Part shown: piece by piece, positions 5,325-11,442 of the stretch
Numbering within the stretch: position 1 is the stretch's first letter
Layout of the letters: the number at the start of each line of letters is the position of its first letter
Assembly (NCBI GenBank): GCA_008933045.1
Contig: WBXJ01000078.1
Location: forward strand, 1 to 11,442
Reading direction: 5' to 3'
Source: Verrucomicrobiota bacterium
GTDB lineage: Bacteria > Verrucomicrobiota > Verrucomicrobiia > Limisphaerales > SXQI01
DNA length: 11,442 nucleotides
Translations under genes and position numbers: made by a program
The notes under the pieces: model-generated
Told to the model about the DNA's origin: nothing
The model's database searches: none
What the model saw: only the letters and a program-made list of their open reading frames with translations

Positions 5325-6383
5325 TCAAATCATTTCAACGATCCCGCTGCCCTTCGTCACTTGGCCGATGGTCCAAGCGTCATGGCCCGATGTACGAATT
5401 AATTTCATCACCGCTCCTTCGTTAGCTTCCGGGACGATCACTGTCATGCCAATGCCCATGTTAAACACTTGGTAAAGCTCCGCTTCGGGAACGCCTCCTT
5501 GATCTGCCAAAATTTGAAATAGAGGAGATAAAGGCCAAGAGTTTTTGTAAATCTGCACATTGCACTTCTTGGGAAGTACTCGTGGAATATTATCGATGAA
5601 CCCACCTCCCGTGATGTGCGCGATGCCTTTGATAACGCGGGGTTGACCCGTTTTATTAAACTTATTGAGTAACCGTTGCACCACCATCCCATAACTAACG
5701 TGAACTTTGAGCAACTCCGCGCCGAGAGTCGTTTTGCTCCCCAACTCGGGTAGTTTTGAACTAGGAGAATGGCCGAGCTTCTCGAAAAGAATTTTGCGTG
5801 CCAAGGAGTATCCATTTGTATGCAACCCACTGGAAGCTATCCCCAGCACAACATCTCCGGACTTGATCGTTTTACCATCTAGCATGCGTGATTTTTCTAC
5901 CACGCCGACGATCGTGCCGCTCAGATCGTATTCTCCCTTCTGATAAAATCCAGGCATCTGAGCGGTTTCGCCCCCGATCAAGGCGCAACCATTCTCGGCG
6001 CACGCTCGCGCAAAACCTTTAATAATCTCCGTAAAAACATGCGGCTCCAGTGTCCCCGTGCCTAGGTAATCGAGGAAAAAAAGCGGTTCGGCTCCGAGCA
6101 CCGCAATATCATTGACGCAATGGTTCACCAAATCTTGTCCGATGGTGTCGTGGCGATTCATGGCGAAAGCAACTTTTAGCTTGGTGCCAACTCCGTCCAC
6201 ACTCGAAACCAGTACGGGCTGTTTAAACTTTTTGGTGTTGAGGGCAAACAAGCCACCAAAGCCGCCGACTTTACCCAGCACCTCAGATCGATGCGTTGAG
6301 GCCAGCAATTGAGGCAACGTTGCCTTCATTCGGTTTCCCAAGTCGATATCCACACCCGCCTGCGCGTAAGCTTTTTGAGCCAT
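5325..6383 (-). CDS. purM: Phosphoribosylformylglycinamidine cyclo-ligase (AIR synthetase)
   Basis: PurM closes the imidazole ring of purines, converting FGAM and ATP to AIR in step five of de novo purine synthesis. The 352-residue protein shows the family's landmarks: the Gly-rich GGFGGLF (40-46), SVDGVGTKLK (61-70) for ATP/metal binding, VNDIAVLGAEPLFFLDY (90-106) and GGETAQMPGFY (137-147), followed by the C-terminal AIRS domain with HITGGGFIDN. Length is normal (E. coli 345). ATG 6383 gives the standard start MAQKAYAQAGVDID; an ATG at 6416 would add 11 atypical residues. There is no Shine-Dalgarno sequence, and a -10-like element lies only six bases before the ATG, so the message may be leaderless. 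It converges with infC across a strong terminator and diverges from cstA. Confidence 0.96.
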   Translation of the reverse strand: MAQKAYAQAGVDIDLGNRMKATLPQLLASTHRSEVLGKVGGFGGLFALNTKKFKQPVLVSSVDGVGTKLKVAFAMNRHDTIGQDLVNHCVNDIAVLGAEPLFFLDYLGTGTLEPHVFTEIIKGFARACAENGCALIGGETAQMPGFYQKGEYDLSGTIVGVVEKSRMLDGKTIKSGDVVLGIASSGLHTNGYSLARKILFEKLGHSPSSKLPELGSKTTLGAELLKVHVSYGMVVQRLLNKFNKTGQPRVIKGIAHITGGGFIDNIPRVLPKKCNVQIYKNSWPLSPLFQILADQGGVPEAELYQVFNMGIGMTVIVPEANEGAVMKLIRTSGHDAWTIGQVTKGSGIVEMI

Positions 6384-6389
6384 GATTAA

Positions 6390-6416
6390 ATAATAAACCT
6401 GTCTAAACGTCGCCAA
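6390..6416 (-). promoter_or_regulatory. Candidate purM promoter placed for a leaderless mRNA
   Basis: On the reverse strand, TATTAT (6395-6390) lies six bases before the purM ATG, and TTGGCG (6416-6411) lies 15 bases further up. The -10 match is good but the spacer is short of the usual 17. If used, transcription would begin at or next to the A of the ATG. Confidence 0.35.
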
Positions 6417-6421
6417 AAGTT

Positions 6422-6447
6422 AGCGTGGTGTCGAGCGTGTTTAGCGT
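6422..6447. repeat. Three AGCGT direct repeats in the purM/cstA divergent region
   Basis: AGCGT occurs at 6422-6426, 6434-6438 and 6443-6447, within the 126-base divergent region. The spacing (12 and 9 bases) is not regular. It could be a regulator-binding cluster or chance. Confidence 0.25.
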
Positions 6448-6509
6448 TTGAAGAAACACTTTTCTGCCCTTTACCAGTTGATCTCACTACCGCCAACCGC
6501 CATAAATCA

Positions 6510-8897
6510 ATGAGTCCACAGTCTTTGGAGATGAAACGAACTTTGCTCAACTTTTTTTGGGTTGCCTTAGCACTCCTTGGTGCGGGTGCCTATGCGACAA
6601 TCGCTTGGCAGCGGCACGAGGCTTTGAACTCTATTTATTTGCTGATCGCGGCACTTTGCACCTACGCGATTGGCTACAGGTTTTACTCGAAGTGGATCAC
6701 TGTAAAAGTGTTGGCGTTGAACGAACGTCGAGCCACTCCCTGTGAAGCGCATGATGATGGAAAAGATTTCGTCAAAACCAACAAGTGGATTGTTTTTGGA
6801 CATCATTTTGCGGCGATCTCCGGCCCAGGTCCGTTGGTGGGGCCGGTGTTGGCGGCGCAGTTCGGTTACTTACCGAGCACCCTCTGGATTCTGATTGGCG
6901 TGGTCCTCGGCGGTGCGGTGCAGGATTTTGTGATTCTCTTTTGCTCTTTGCGGCGAGATGGAAAGTCTCTTGGGCAGATGTTGAAGGAGGAACTCAACAC
7001 GACCGCCGGAATAATCGCGCTCGGTGCGATCCTTGCGATCATGGTGATCCTCCTCGCGGTGCTCGCCCTCGTGGTGGTCAAAGCTCTCGCTGAAAGTCCT
7101 TGGGGGGTGTTTACGGTAGGAGCGACGATCCCGATTGCGATGGCGATGGGTGGGTACCTGCGCTTCGTGCGTGTAGGGCGGGTGCTGGAAGCTTCGATCC
7201 TCGGAATCCTGTTCCTACTACTGGCGGTGTGGGGCGGCCAATTCGTACACACACATCAGGCATGGGCGCAGTTTTTCACGATCAACGCCGAACCGCTTGC
7301 GTGGATGATCATTGTTTACGGACTCGCGGCGAGCGTAGTGCCCGTCTGGTTACTCCTCGCACCGCGCGATTATCTCAGCACGTTTATGAAACTCGGCACG
7401 ATCTTCGCGCTGGTGGCTGGCGTGTTTTTAGTGTTGCCCGATTTGCAAATGCCCGCTGTGACTCGGTTTATCGACGGGTCGGGCATGGTTGTTGCCGGAA
7501 AACTTTTCCCCTTCTGTTTTATTACGATCGCCTGTGGTGCGATTTCAGGCTTTCACACCCTGATCGCCAGTGGAACGACACCAAAAATCTTGACCCGAGA
7601 AGCCTATGCGCGACCCATCGGATACGGAGCGATGTGTTTGGAGTCACTTGTAGCGATCATGGCTTTAATCGCCGCGTGCACGCTTGACCCCGGAGTTTAC
7701 CTCAGCATCAACGTCAAAGGTGTGGGAGCAGATTCGGCAGCAATCGCGCTCGATACGATCGCCAAAGTCAACGCGGCGGGCTTCCCAGTTACCCTTGAGC
7801 AAATGGATCAACTCGCAGGGCAGATCGGCGAGAACAGTTTATTCGGACGCACGGGAGGTGCCGCAACACTCGCCGTCGGCATGGCACACCTTTTTTCCAA
7901 AGCGGTGAACGGCCGTTGGTTGGATCTTTGGTACCATTTCGCCATCATGTTCGAGGCACTCTTTATTCTCACCACGCTGGATGCCGGGACGCGGGTCGGT
8001 CGCTACCTACTTCAAGATGTGCTGGGGCACTTGTGGAAACCTTTAGGCGATACGAAACGAGTCTCCGCCAATGTCCTCGCGAGCGTTCTCGTCGTGGCAG
8101 GTTGGGGTTACTTTCTGGTTCAGGGCGTGCGCGATCCGCTAGGTGGTGTCAACTCGCTCTGGCCACTTTTCGGAATCGCAAACCAATTGCTCTCTTCAAT
8201 CGCCCTTTGCCTGGCGACGACGATCATTTTAAAAATGCACCTCGGCCAACATCCTTCTCCTGAGTTGCGCCCCCGCCACCCTAAACCCGCCTATGCCTTG
8301 ATCACATTGATCCCGCTGGTTTGGCTACTCTCGGTAACGATGACGGCAGGTTACCAGAAAATTTTTAGTGCCGATCCTCGTCTAGGATTTCTAGCCCTAG
8401 CCAATCAGCTTGATGTCAAATTGCCGGCACTTCAACAAGCCGTGCAGCAAGCCGAAACCGCTGGGGATGCTGGACTCCTCAAAAAGGCAACGGTTGCCGT
8501 GCGGAACAATCGCGTCCTGCACTTCAACCAGCATCTCGACGCCGCTGTCGCCGGGTTTTTTCTTTTACTCGTAGTGATGATTGTGTTGATCGCCGCTAGA
8601 GAATGGTACCAGTTGTACCTACGCCGAAAACCGGCACACCTGCAAGAAACACCTCCGACGTGGCTACCCGAATATGCAGTTCAAGAAGCAGGGCTTGCTC
8701 CAGGTTTGTTGGGGACAGCGACACTCGGACTAGCCTTGGCGCGTGAACTTTCCGGCGAAACAGCCCTGAAACGTTCCGCCGAGAATGCAGCTACCCTGAC
8801 GTGTAAAGTTCAGGAAGAAAAACCAATCGCAGACGAAACTCAACGGTATCTCACGCATTTAGATGAACGGTACCGTAGCATCCGACGATGTTGCTAA
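6510..8897 (+). CDS. cstA: CstA-family carbon-starvation transporter (peptide/pyruvate uptake)
   Basis: CstA/BtsT proteins are inner-membrane transporters for peptides or pyruvate used when carbon is short. The 795-residue product has many hydrophobic segments (about 12-32, 40-58, 92-145, 167-195, 200-245 and on to 675-697) and the CstA hallmark FGHHFAAISGPGPLVGPVLA (96-115). It also has QDFVILFCSLRRDGKSLG (138-155) and GAISGFHTLIASGTTPKIL in the middle. This makes it somewhat longer than E. coli CstA (701). The extra length is a cytoplasmic tail (about 698-795) that ends YLTHLDERYRSIRRCC, similar to the Cys-Cys end of the small YbdD/YjiX proteins normally encoded beside cstA/btsT. No separate ybdD gene is present. 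ATG 6510 is used; ATG 6531 is an in-frame alternative. nadD follows after 20 bases. Peptide versus pyruvate specificity is not decided by the sequence. Confidence 0.93.
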   Translation: MSPQSLEMKRTLLNFFWVALALLGAGAYATIAWQRHEALNSIYLLIAALCTYAIGYRFYSKWITVKVLALNERRATPCEAHDDGKDFVKTNKWIVFGHHFAAISGPGPLVGPVLAAQFGYLPSTLWILIGVVLGGAVQDFVILFCSLRRDGKSLGQMLKEELNTTAGIIALGAILAIMVILLAVLALVVVKALAESPWGVFTVGATIPIAMAMGGYLRFVRVGRVLEASILGILFLLLAVWGGQFVHTHQAWAQFFTINAEPLAWMIIVYGLAASVVPVWLLLAPRDYLSTFMKLGTIFALVAGVFLVLPDLQMPAVTRFIDGSGMVVAGKLFPFCFITIACGAISGFHTLIASGTTPKILTREAYARPIGYGAMCLESLVAIMALIAACTLDPGVYLSINVKGVGADSAAIALDTIAKVNAAGFPVTLEQMDQLAGQIGENSLFGRTGGAATLAVGMAHLFSKAVNGRWLDLWYHFAIMFEALFILTTLDAGTRVGRYLLQDVLGHLWKPLGDTKRVSANVLASVLVVAGWGYFLVQGVRDPLGGVNSLWPLFGIANQLLSSIALCLATTIILKMHLGQHPSPELRPRHPKPAYALITLIPLVWLLSVTMTAGYQKIFSADPRLGFLALANQLDVKLPALQQAVQQAETAGDAGLLKKATVAVRNNRVLHFNQHLDAAVAGFFLLLVVMIVLIAAREWYQLYLRRKPAHLQETPPTWLPEYAVQEAGLAPGLLGTATLGLALARELSGETALKRSAENAATLTCKVQEEKPIADETQRYLTHLDERYRSIRRCC

Positions 8898-8917
8898 CGA
8901 TCAAACCCAGCCCGCGT

Positions 8918-9493
8918 ATGAAACGTATCGCACTTTACGGCGGCTCATTTGACCCCGTTCACCGAGGCCACCTCCTCGTGGCTCAAGCCGCGTTTGAGGA
9001 ACTGGAGTTGGATCGCGTCATCTTCATTCCGGCCGCACAATCGCCCTTCAAACCAGATCACCCACTCGCACCATCCGGCCTCCGTCTCGCGATGCTCAGG
9101 ATCGCGTTGGCGGGTCGCACTTATGCCGAGGTCGATCCTTTGGAAATTGCGCGTGGGGGGGTCTCCTACACGATCGACACCGTCCGTAGCCTTCGCGATC
9201 GCCATCCGAATACTGAACTCCATTACCTCATCGGTGCCGACCATGTGCCGCACCTTCCCAAATGGCGGGAAGCGGAGGAGTTGGCAACGTTGGTGGAATT
9301 TATCGTGATCCCACGGCCTGGGGAACCGCTTGTTCCAGTCCCCACACCGTTCCGTTCTCGGCAATTACGAGGGTTTCCGCTCGGAGTTTCGGCGTCCCAA
9401 ATCAGGGATCGATGCCGAACCAAACGTGACATCAGCCTTTTGACTCCGTCAACAGTGGCCGAGTTCATTCGCACGAATCAACTTTATCTTTAG
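8918..9493 (+). CDS. nadD: Nicotinate-nucleotide adenylyltransferase
   Basis: NadD adenylates nicotinate mononucleotide to deamido-NAD in the NAD biosynthesis pathway. The 191-residue protein starts with YGGSFDPVHRGHLL (7-20), which holds the HxGH nucleotidyltransferase motif (H15-H18), and includes the downstream FIPAAQSPFK substrate loop. Near the C-terminus VSASQIR (157-163) matches the ISxSxIR motif, and the end EFIRTNQLYL is the usual NadD finish. ATG 8918 puts the GGSFDP motif at residue 8, as in homologues. ATG 8888 would add 10 residues and overlap cstA by 10 bases, so it is less likely. There is no Shine-Dalgarno sequence. It lies 20 bases after cstA and 28 before rsfS; nadD-rsfS is a common bacterial pairing, so they are probably co-transcribed. 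Confidence 0.96.
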   Translation: MKRIALYGGSFDPVHRGHLLVAQAAFEELELDRVIFIPAAQSPFKPDHPLAPSGLRLAMLRIALAGRTYAEVDPLEIARGGVSYTIDTVRSLRDRHPNTELHYLIGADHVPHLPKWREAEELATLVEFIVIPRPGEPLVPVPTPFRSRQLRGFPLGVSASQIRDRCRTKRDISLLTPSTVAEFIRTNQLYL

Positions 9494-9521
9494 GACGGTT
9501 CGGGACATATTCTCGAAAGTA

Positions 9522-9962
9522 ATGGATTCAAAAAAACTGGCCGTCCTTTGTCGAACGTTAGCTGAAAACCGAAAAGCCGAGGATATTACGATTCTCGAAG
9601 TGAACGAGTTCTCGAGTATCACAGACTATTTTGTGATCATGACCGGCACAAGTGACCCGCACCTGCGTGCGATACTCTCGGAAATTACCGACACTTTAAA
9701 AACTGATCACAAGCTTACGCCGCGCTCGGAAGGCGGCCCCAACTCCAGTTGGGTCGTCCTCGATTATTTTGATGTCATCGTCCACATCATGAGGAAGGAC
9801 GTTCGCGAACTTTACAAACTGGAAGATCTTTGGGGTGATGCTCCTCGGTTGGGTGAAGAAAAAGCTTCAACCAAAAAAGCGACGGCTGCCAAAGTGAAAC
9901 GCGCCTCTACCCCACGCAAAACAACCTCCACAGTCAAAAAGAAATCCAAGACTAAAGAATAA
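9522..9962 (+). CDS. rsfS: Ribosomal silencing factor RsfS (Iojap family) with basic tail
   Basis: RsfS binds ribosomal protein uL14 on the 50S subunit and blocks joining with 30S, saving energy when nutrients fall. Residues 1-110 form the standard domain: AEDITILEVNEFSSITDYFV then MTGTSDPHLRAI, and WVVLDYFDVIVHIM near 76-89, followed by RELYKLEDLWGDA. The family is usually 105-120 residues; this one has 146 because of a Lys/Thr/Ala-rich tail (about 111-146, such as STKKATAAKVKRA) that is probably disordered and may bind rRNA. The start ATG 9522 puts the fold at residue 1. It is the last gene of the cstA-nadD-rsfS run and converges with the PUR-domain gene, 38 bases away. Confidence 0.95.
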   Translation: MDSKKLAVLCRTLAENRKAEDITILEVNEFSSITDYFVIMTGTSDPHLRAILSEITDTLKTDHKLTPRSEGGPNSSWVVLDYFDVIVHIMRKDVRELYKLEDLWGDAPRLGEEKASTKKATAAKVKRASTPRKTTSTVKKKSKTKE

Positions 9963-9989
9963 CCGGTTGCGATCTGTGGTGATGACAGG

Positions 9990-10022
9990 ACTTCCGCCAC
10001 TCAACCGCTGGTTGGTGGAAGT
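9990..10022. terminator. Strong hairpin at the rsfS / PUR-gene convergent junction
   Basis: ACTTCCGCC at 9990-9998 pairs with GGTGGAAGT at 10014-10022 (nine pairs, one G-U), and inside it AACC (10003-10006) pairs with GGTT (10010-10013) with a bulge. It begins 28 bases after the rsfS stop and overlaps the last codons and stop of the leftward gene. No T run follows on either side, so it may be a weak terminator or an mRNA 3' end stabiliser. Confidence 0.45.
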
Positions 10023-10297
10023 GGTGTTGCGATCGACGTCGTTAACATTTCTTCCAGTGCCCGACGAAAATCTTCCAAGCCAGTCGCAGGAATGATGATC
10101 GTGTCACGGCGGCCATTCACATCCTCTGTAATCCTCAACAGTCGCCCTCGTGGATTATCCTTAAGGGTGAAGATGAAAGCCTTCCGTTCGATTTGAATCG
10201 TCTCCGTTCGGAGTGTGTCCTCGACTACCAGAGGCTTTGGGTGATACCCATAACCCTGATTACCACTGTAAGGCGAAGGACTTTCGTTCGCATTCAT
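10001..10297 (-). CDS. Small PUR-domain (PurA-like) nucleic-acid-binding protein
   Basis: The 98-residue protein has a flexible N-terminus with Pro/Ser/Gly/Tyr (1-28), then one PUR repeat: ETIQIERKAFIFTLKDNPRG (32-51), RLLRITEDV and TIIIPATGLEDFRRALEEML (66-85). The order of four beta strands followed by a helix and the 'ExFRxALxEM' type helix match the bacterial PUR-alpha family, the DUF3276-like group found in Bacteroidota, and BpuR of Borrelia, which bind single-stranded DNA/RNA as dimers and regulate gene expression. ATG 10297 is chosen because AGGAT sits eight bases before it, one of the few clear Shine-Dalgarno sites here; the frame runs open further upstream to 10375 but that text is outside the family. 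It lies downstream of the membrane-protein gene and has its own leader hairpin. Confidence 0.75.
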   Translation of the reverse strand: MNANESPSPYSGNQGYGYHPKPLVVEDTLRTETIQIERKAFIFTLKDNPRGRLLRITEDVNGRRDTIIIPATGLEDFRRALEEMLTTSIATPLPPTSG

Positions 10298-10317
10298 TCT
10301 GTAATCCTGTTCACAAC

Positions 10318-10336
10318 GGCACCTTCCGAAAGTGCC
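10318..10336 (-). promoter_or_regulatory. 8-3-8 inverted repeat in the leader of the PUR-domain gene
   Basis: On the reverse strand GGCACTTTCGGAAGGTGCC forms eight pairs (one G-U) around a 3-base centre, about 21 bases before the start codon and just above the AGGAT ribosome-binding site. It may be a leader stem that affects translation or an operator for a dimer. There is no T run. Confidence 0.45.
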
Positions 10337-10369
10337 CCACCCTCTAAATGAGACCCAGTCGCTGAAGTT

Positions 10370-10375
10370 TGTCAA
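10370..10375 (-). promoter_or_regulatory. Possible -35 element for the PUR-domain gene
   Basis: A perfect TTGACA reads leftward at 10375-10370, but the sequence 16-19 bases on (around TCATTT) is a poor -10. It is offered only as a candidate for a promoter inside the 138-base gap (10298-10435). Confidence 0.25.
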
Positions 10376-10435
10376 ATAACATTTCCGTGAAATCTGGATG
10401 CCTTTGCGAGATCAGGTGCAGGCCCTGCAACTCCA

Positions 10436-11026
10436 TCATCCTGCGTTTGGACCGTTGGATGGGGGTCGGAATTTATTCGCGGGTGCAAAACGAGAGACTG
10501 GGGAATGCCGATACATTTGCCAAAAATGGAAAAGAACTCCACCCAAAACCAACAAGTTGGCAAGTTGCGAAAAACCATGCATAGCCCCGAAAGCGCGTGC
10601 TGCCTCAACTTTTTGGATCGACGTGCTTTGCATCGCGTATTTTTGAAGGTGCAACGCTTTGAGTCGTGGGCTTGCGTAGAATGCCCCCACCAACACAAAG
10701 GCTACCACACAACCCAAGGTAACAGAGGTCAGTTTCTGAACCGGACGCCCCGTGTAAAGCCATGCCGCTAAAACCTGCAATAATGCGACCCCTGCAAACC
10801 AGAATTGCAGCTGAAAAAGTCGAGCGATCACGATTTGAGCCGCAGCTCCCGCATGCGGACGCCCTAACAATTCGGTCATTTCAAGCGAAAAAAACGCCGG
10901 CCCAGCCGCGATTGTAAAAAACAAAAGCGAGCCAAACCAAGCTCCCGCATTGACCACTCCTATTAGGCGAATGATTTCAGCCACCCGAATAAATTGTGCC
11001 AAAGTAACACACTTGCCAAGAAGCAT
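10436..11026 (-). CDS. Four-helix membrane protein, DUF4149/TMEM205-like
   Basis: This 196-residue protein shows four membrane segments: about 18-42 (with GAWFGSLLFFTIAAGPAFF), 66-91, 99-119 and 148-169. The tail after about 170 is Arg/Pro/Asn-rich and cytoplasmic or disordered. The first segment (an Arg, then a Trp-Phe-Gly pair and a Pro-Ala-Phe-Phe end) and the second, opening with AARLF-like text, resemble DUF4149/TMEM205-type proteins, whose function is not established. I did not find catalytic motifs. ATG 11026 is used; GTG 10984 would skip the first 14 residues and still keep the first helix. No Shine-Dalgarno sequence is visible. It is followed on the same strand by the PUR-domain gene after 138 bases, and a shared function is not indicated. 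Confidence 0.72.
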   Translation of the reverse strand: MLLGKCVTLAQFIRVAEIIRLIGVVNAGAWFGSLLFFTIAAGPAFFSLEMTELLGRPHAGAAAQIVIARLFQLQFWFAGVALLQVLAAWLYTGRPVQKLTSVTLGCVVAFVLVGAFYASPRLKALHLQKYAMQSTSIQKVEAARAFGAMHGFSQLANLLVLGGVLFHFWQMYRHSPVSRFAPANKFRPPSNGPNAG

Positions 11027-11036
11027 TTCAGACGAT

Positions 11037-11261
11037 TTAAAGCAGAAACAGCTTGAGCGGAATCATTTCTGGATTCATCATGGGTTGGTGAGTTGGTTTG
11101 CCAAAGTAAGTCGTTTGTTCTCCAAGTCGAATGGGGCTTCGAAAGTTTGCCCCAAGCGATCGACGCTCGTGGGGATGTACCTGTCCCAGGCCAACAGCCG
11201 GGACTCCTACACCTCCGACCTCCAGCAAAACCGCACTCGCCGCAACGGTAAATTCAGCCAT
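11037..11261 (-). CDS. Possible small ORF, doubtful
   Basis: A 74-residue frame runs from ATG 11261 to TAA at 11037-11039, ten bases before the membrane-protein start and on the same strand. The N-terminal third is mildly hydrophobic (EFTVAASAVLLEVGGVGVPA), the rest basic and irregular. I do not recognise it, there is no Shine-Dalgarno sequence, and the composition is not clearly that of a protein. Its position would fit a short upstream cistron, but the 271-base gap (11027-11297) may instead be intergenic. Confidence 0.22.
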   Translation of the reverse strand: MAEFTVAASAVLLEVGGVGVPAVGLGQVHPHERRSLGANFRSPIRLGEQTTYFGKPTHQPMMNPEMIPLKLFLL

Positions 11262-11281
11262 AACCGCGAGCGGGCCTAGCC

Positions 11282-11296
11282 CTGAATCTTATTCAG
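11282..11296 (+). other. Hairpin immediately before the zinc-ribbon gene start
   Basis: CTGAAT (11282-11287), a 3-base loop and ATTCAG (11291-11296) form a perfect six-pair stem ending one base before the ATG at 11298. It covers the place where a ribosome-binding site would be. Confidence 0.35.
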
Positions 11297-11297
11297 C

Positions 11298-11442
11298 ATG
11301 ACCCGGCATTGTTACAAGTGTGGTTGGGTCTGGACTCTCCCCGGTCAACCTGGGCGGAGTGAAAACTGCCATCAGTGCGGGGCTGATCTCAGGATCTGTC
11401 TTAATTGTACCGCCTACGACGCACGGGTGGCTAATCAATGTA
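11298..11442 (+). CDS. Cys-rich zinc-ribbon protein, N-terminal part (cut by right edge)
   Basis: Forty-eight residues are visible. They hold CYKC (5-8), CHQC (24-27), CLNC (34-37) and C48, the last probably one half of a further metal pair. The layout, with KCGWVWTLPGQPGRS between the first two CxxC pairs, CGADLRICLNC in the middle and YDARVANQC after it, resembles a small zinc-ribbon family I associate with Verrucomicrobiota-type genomes, where the remainder is usually a short Glu/Phe-rich end. The family's role is unknown; binding of zinc and of a protein or nucleic acid is inference. The start is the first ATG after the upstream hairpin; no Shine-Dalgarno sequence is visible. Confidence 0.7.
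   Translation, partial: MTRHCYKCGWVWTLPGQPGRSENCHQCGADLRICLNCTAYDARVANQC

Noticed and set aside
8888..8917. An earlier nadD start at ATG 8888.
   Set aside because: It would overlap the cstA end by 10 bases and add residues not usual in NadD; ATG 8918 gives the standard N-terminus.
10950..11279. A 109-residue rightward frame in the right part.
   Set aside because: It overlaps the membrane-protein gene on the opposite strand, has no recognisable domain and no ribosome-binding site.

Overview
This window is an ordinary chromosomal housekeeping region. It carries 14 well-supported genes (two cut by the window edges) and one doubtful small ORF. The gene mix fits a bacterium of the Verrucomicrobiota or a close PVC relative: recA, infC without rpmI-rplT beside it, a small PUR-domain protein, a CxxC zinc-ribbon protein, and many starts without a Shine-Dalgarno sequence. 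That assignment is an inference from gene content and style, not from a marker search. I see no phage, transposon, CRISPR array, rRNA or tRNA.

Left part (1-1907). The N-terminus of a GlcD-like FAD-linked oxidase runs leftward off the edge. It is divergent from a gene for a Pro/Arg/Gln-rich, probably disordered protein with a C-terminal coiled coil. That gene converges on a Cof-type HAD phosphatase.

Middle left (1872-4282). A short divergent region with a perfect 8-3-8 inverted repeat separates the HAD gene from a rightward run: a small TPR protein, a one-domain Rieske ferredoxin whose start overlaps the TPR stop (ATGA), a 90-residue helical protein, and recA. A weak stem with a T5 run after recA may end that transcript.

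Centre (4283-6509). infC starts with TTG behind a good Shine-Dalgarno sequence. A ten-codon ORF ends on the infC start codon, which suggests translational coupling. IF3 has an unusual acidic/Lys-Ala-rich C-terminal tail. A strong bidirectional terminator separates infC from the convergent purM. purM and cstA diverge from a 126-base region.

Right part (6510-11442). cstA, nadD and rsfS are closely spaced and probably co-transcribed: a peptide/pyruvate-type carbon-starvation transporter, NaMN adenylyltransferase, and the ribosomal silencing factor. They converge, with a hairpin at the junction, on a leftward pair: a four-helix membrane protein of DUF4149 type and a PUR-domain nucleic-acid-binding protein. 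A rightward zinc-ribbon protein is cut by the right edge.

Most of the region is core metabolism and information processing. The points worth a second look are the CstA C-terminus that resembles the end of YbdD, the infC leader and tail, two 8-3-8 inverted repeats placed like regulatory sites, and the little-studied TPR/Rieske/helical-protein run upstream of recA. I found no clear evidence of a novel multi-gene system.
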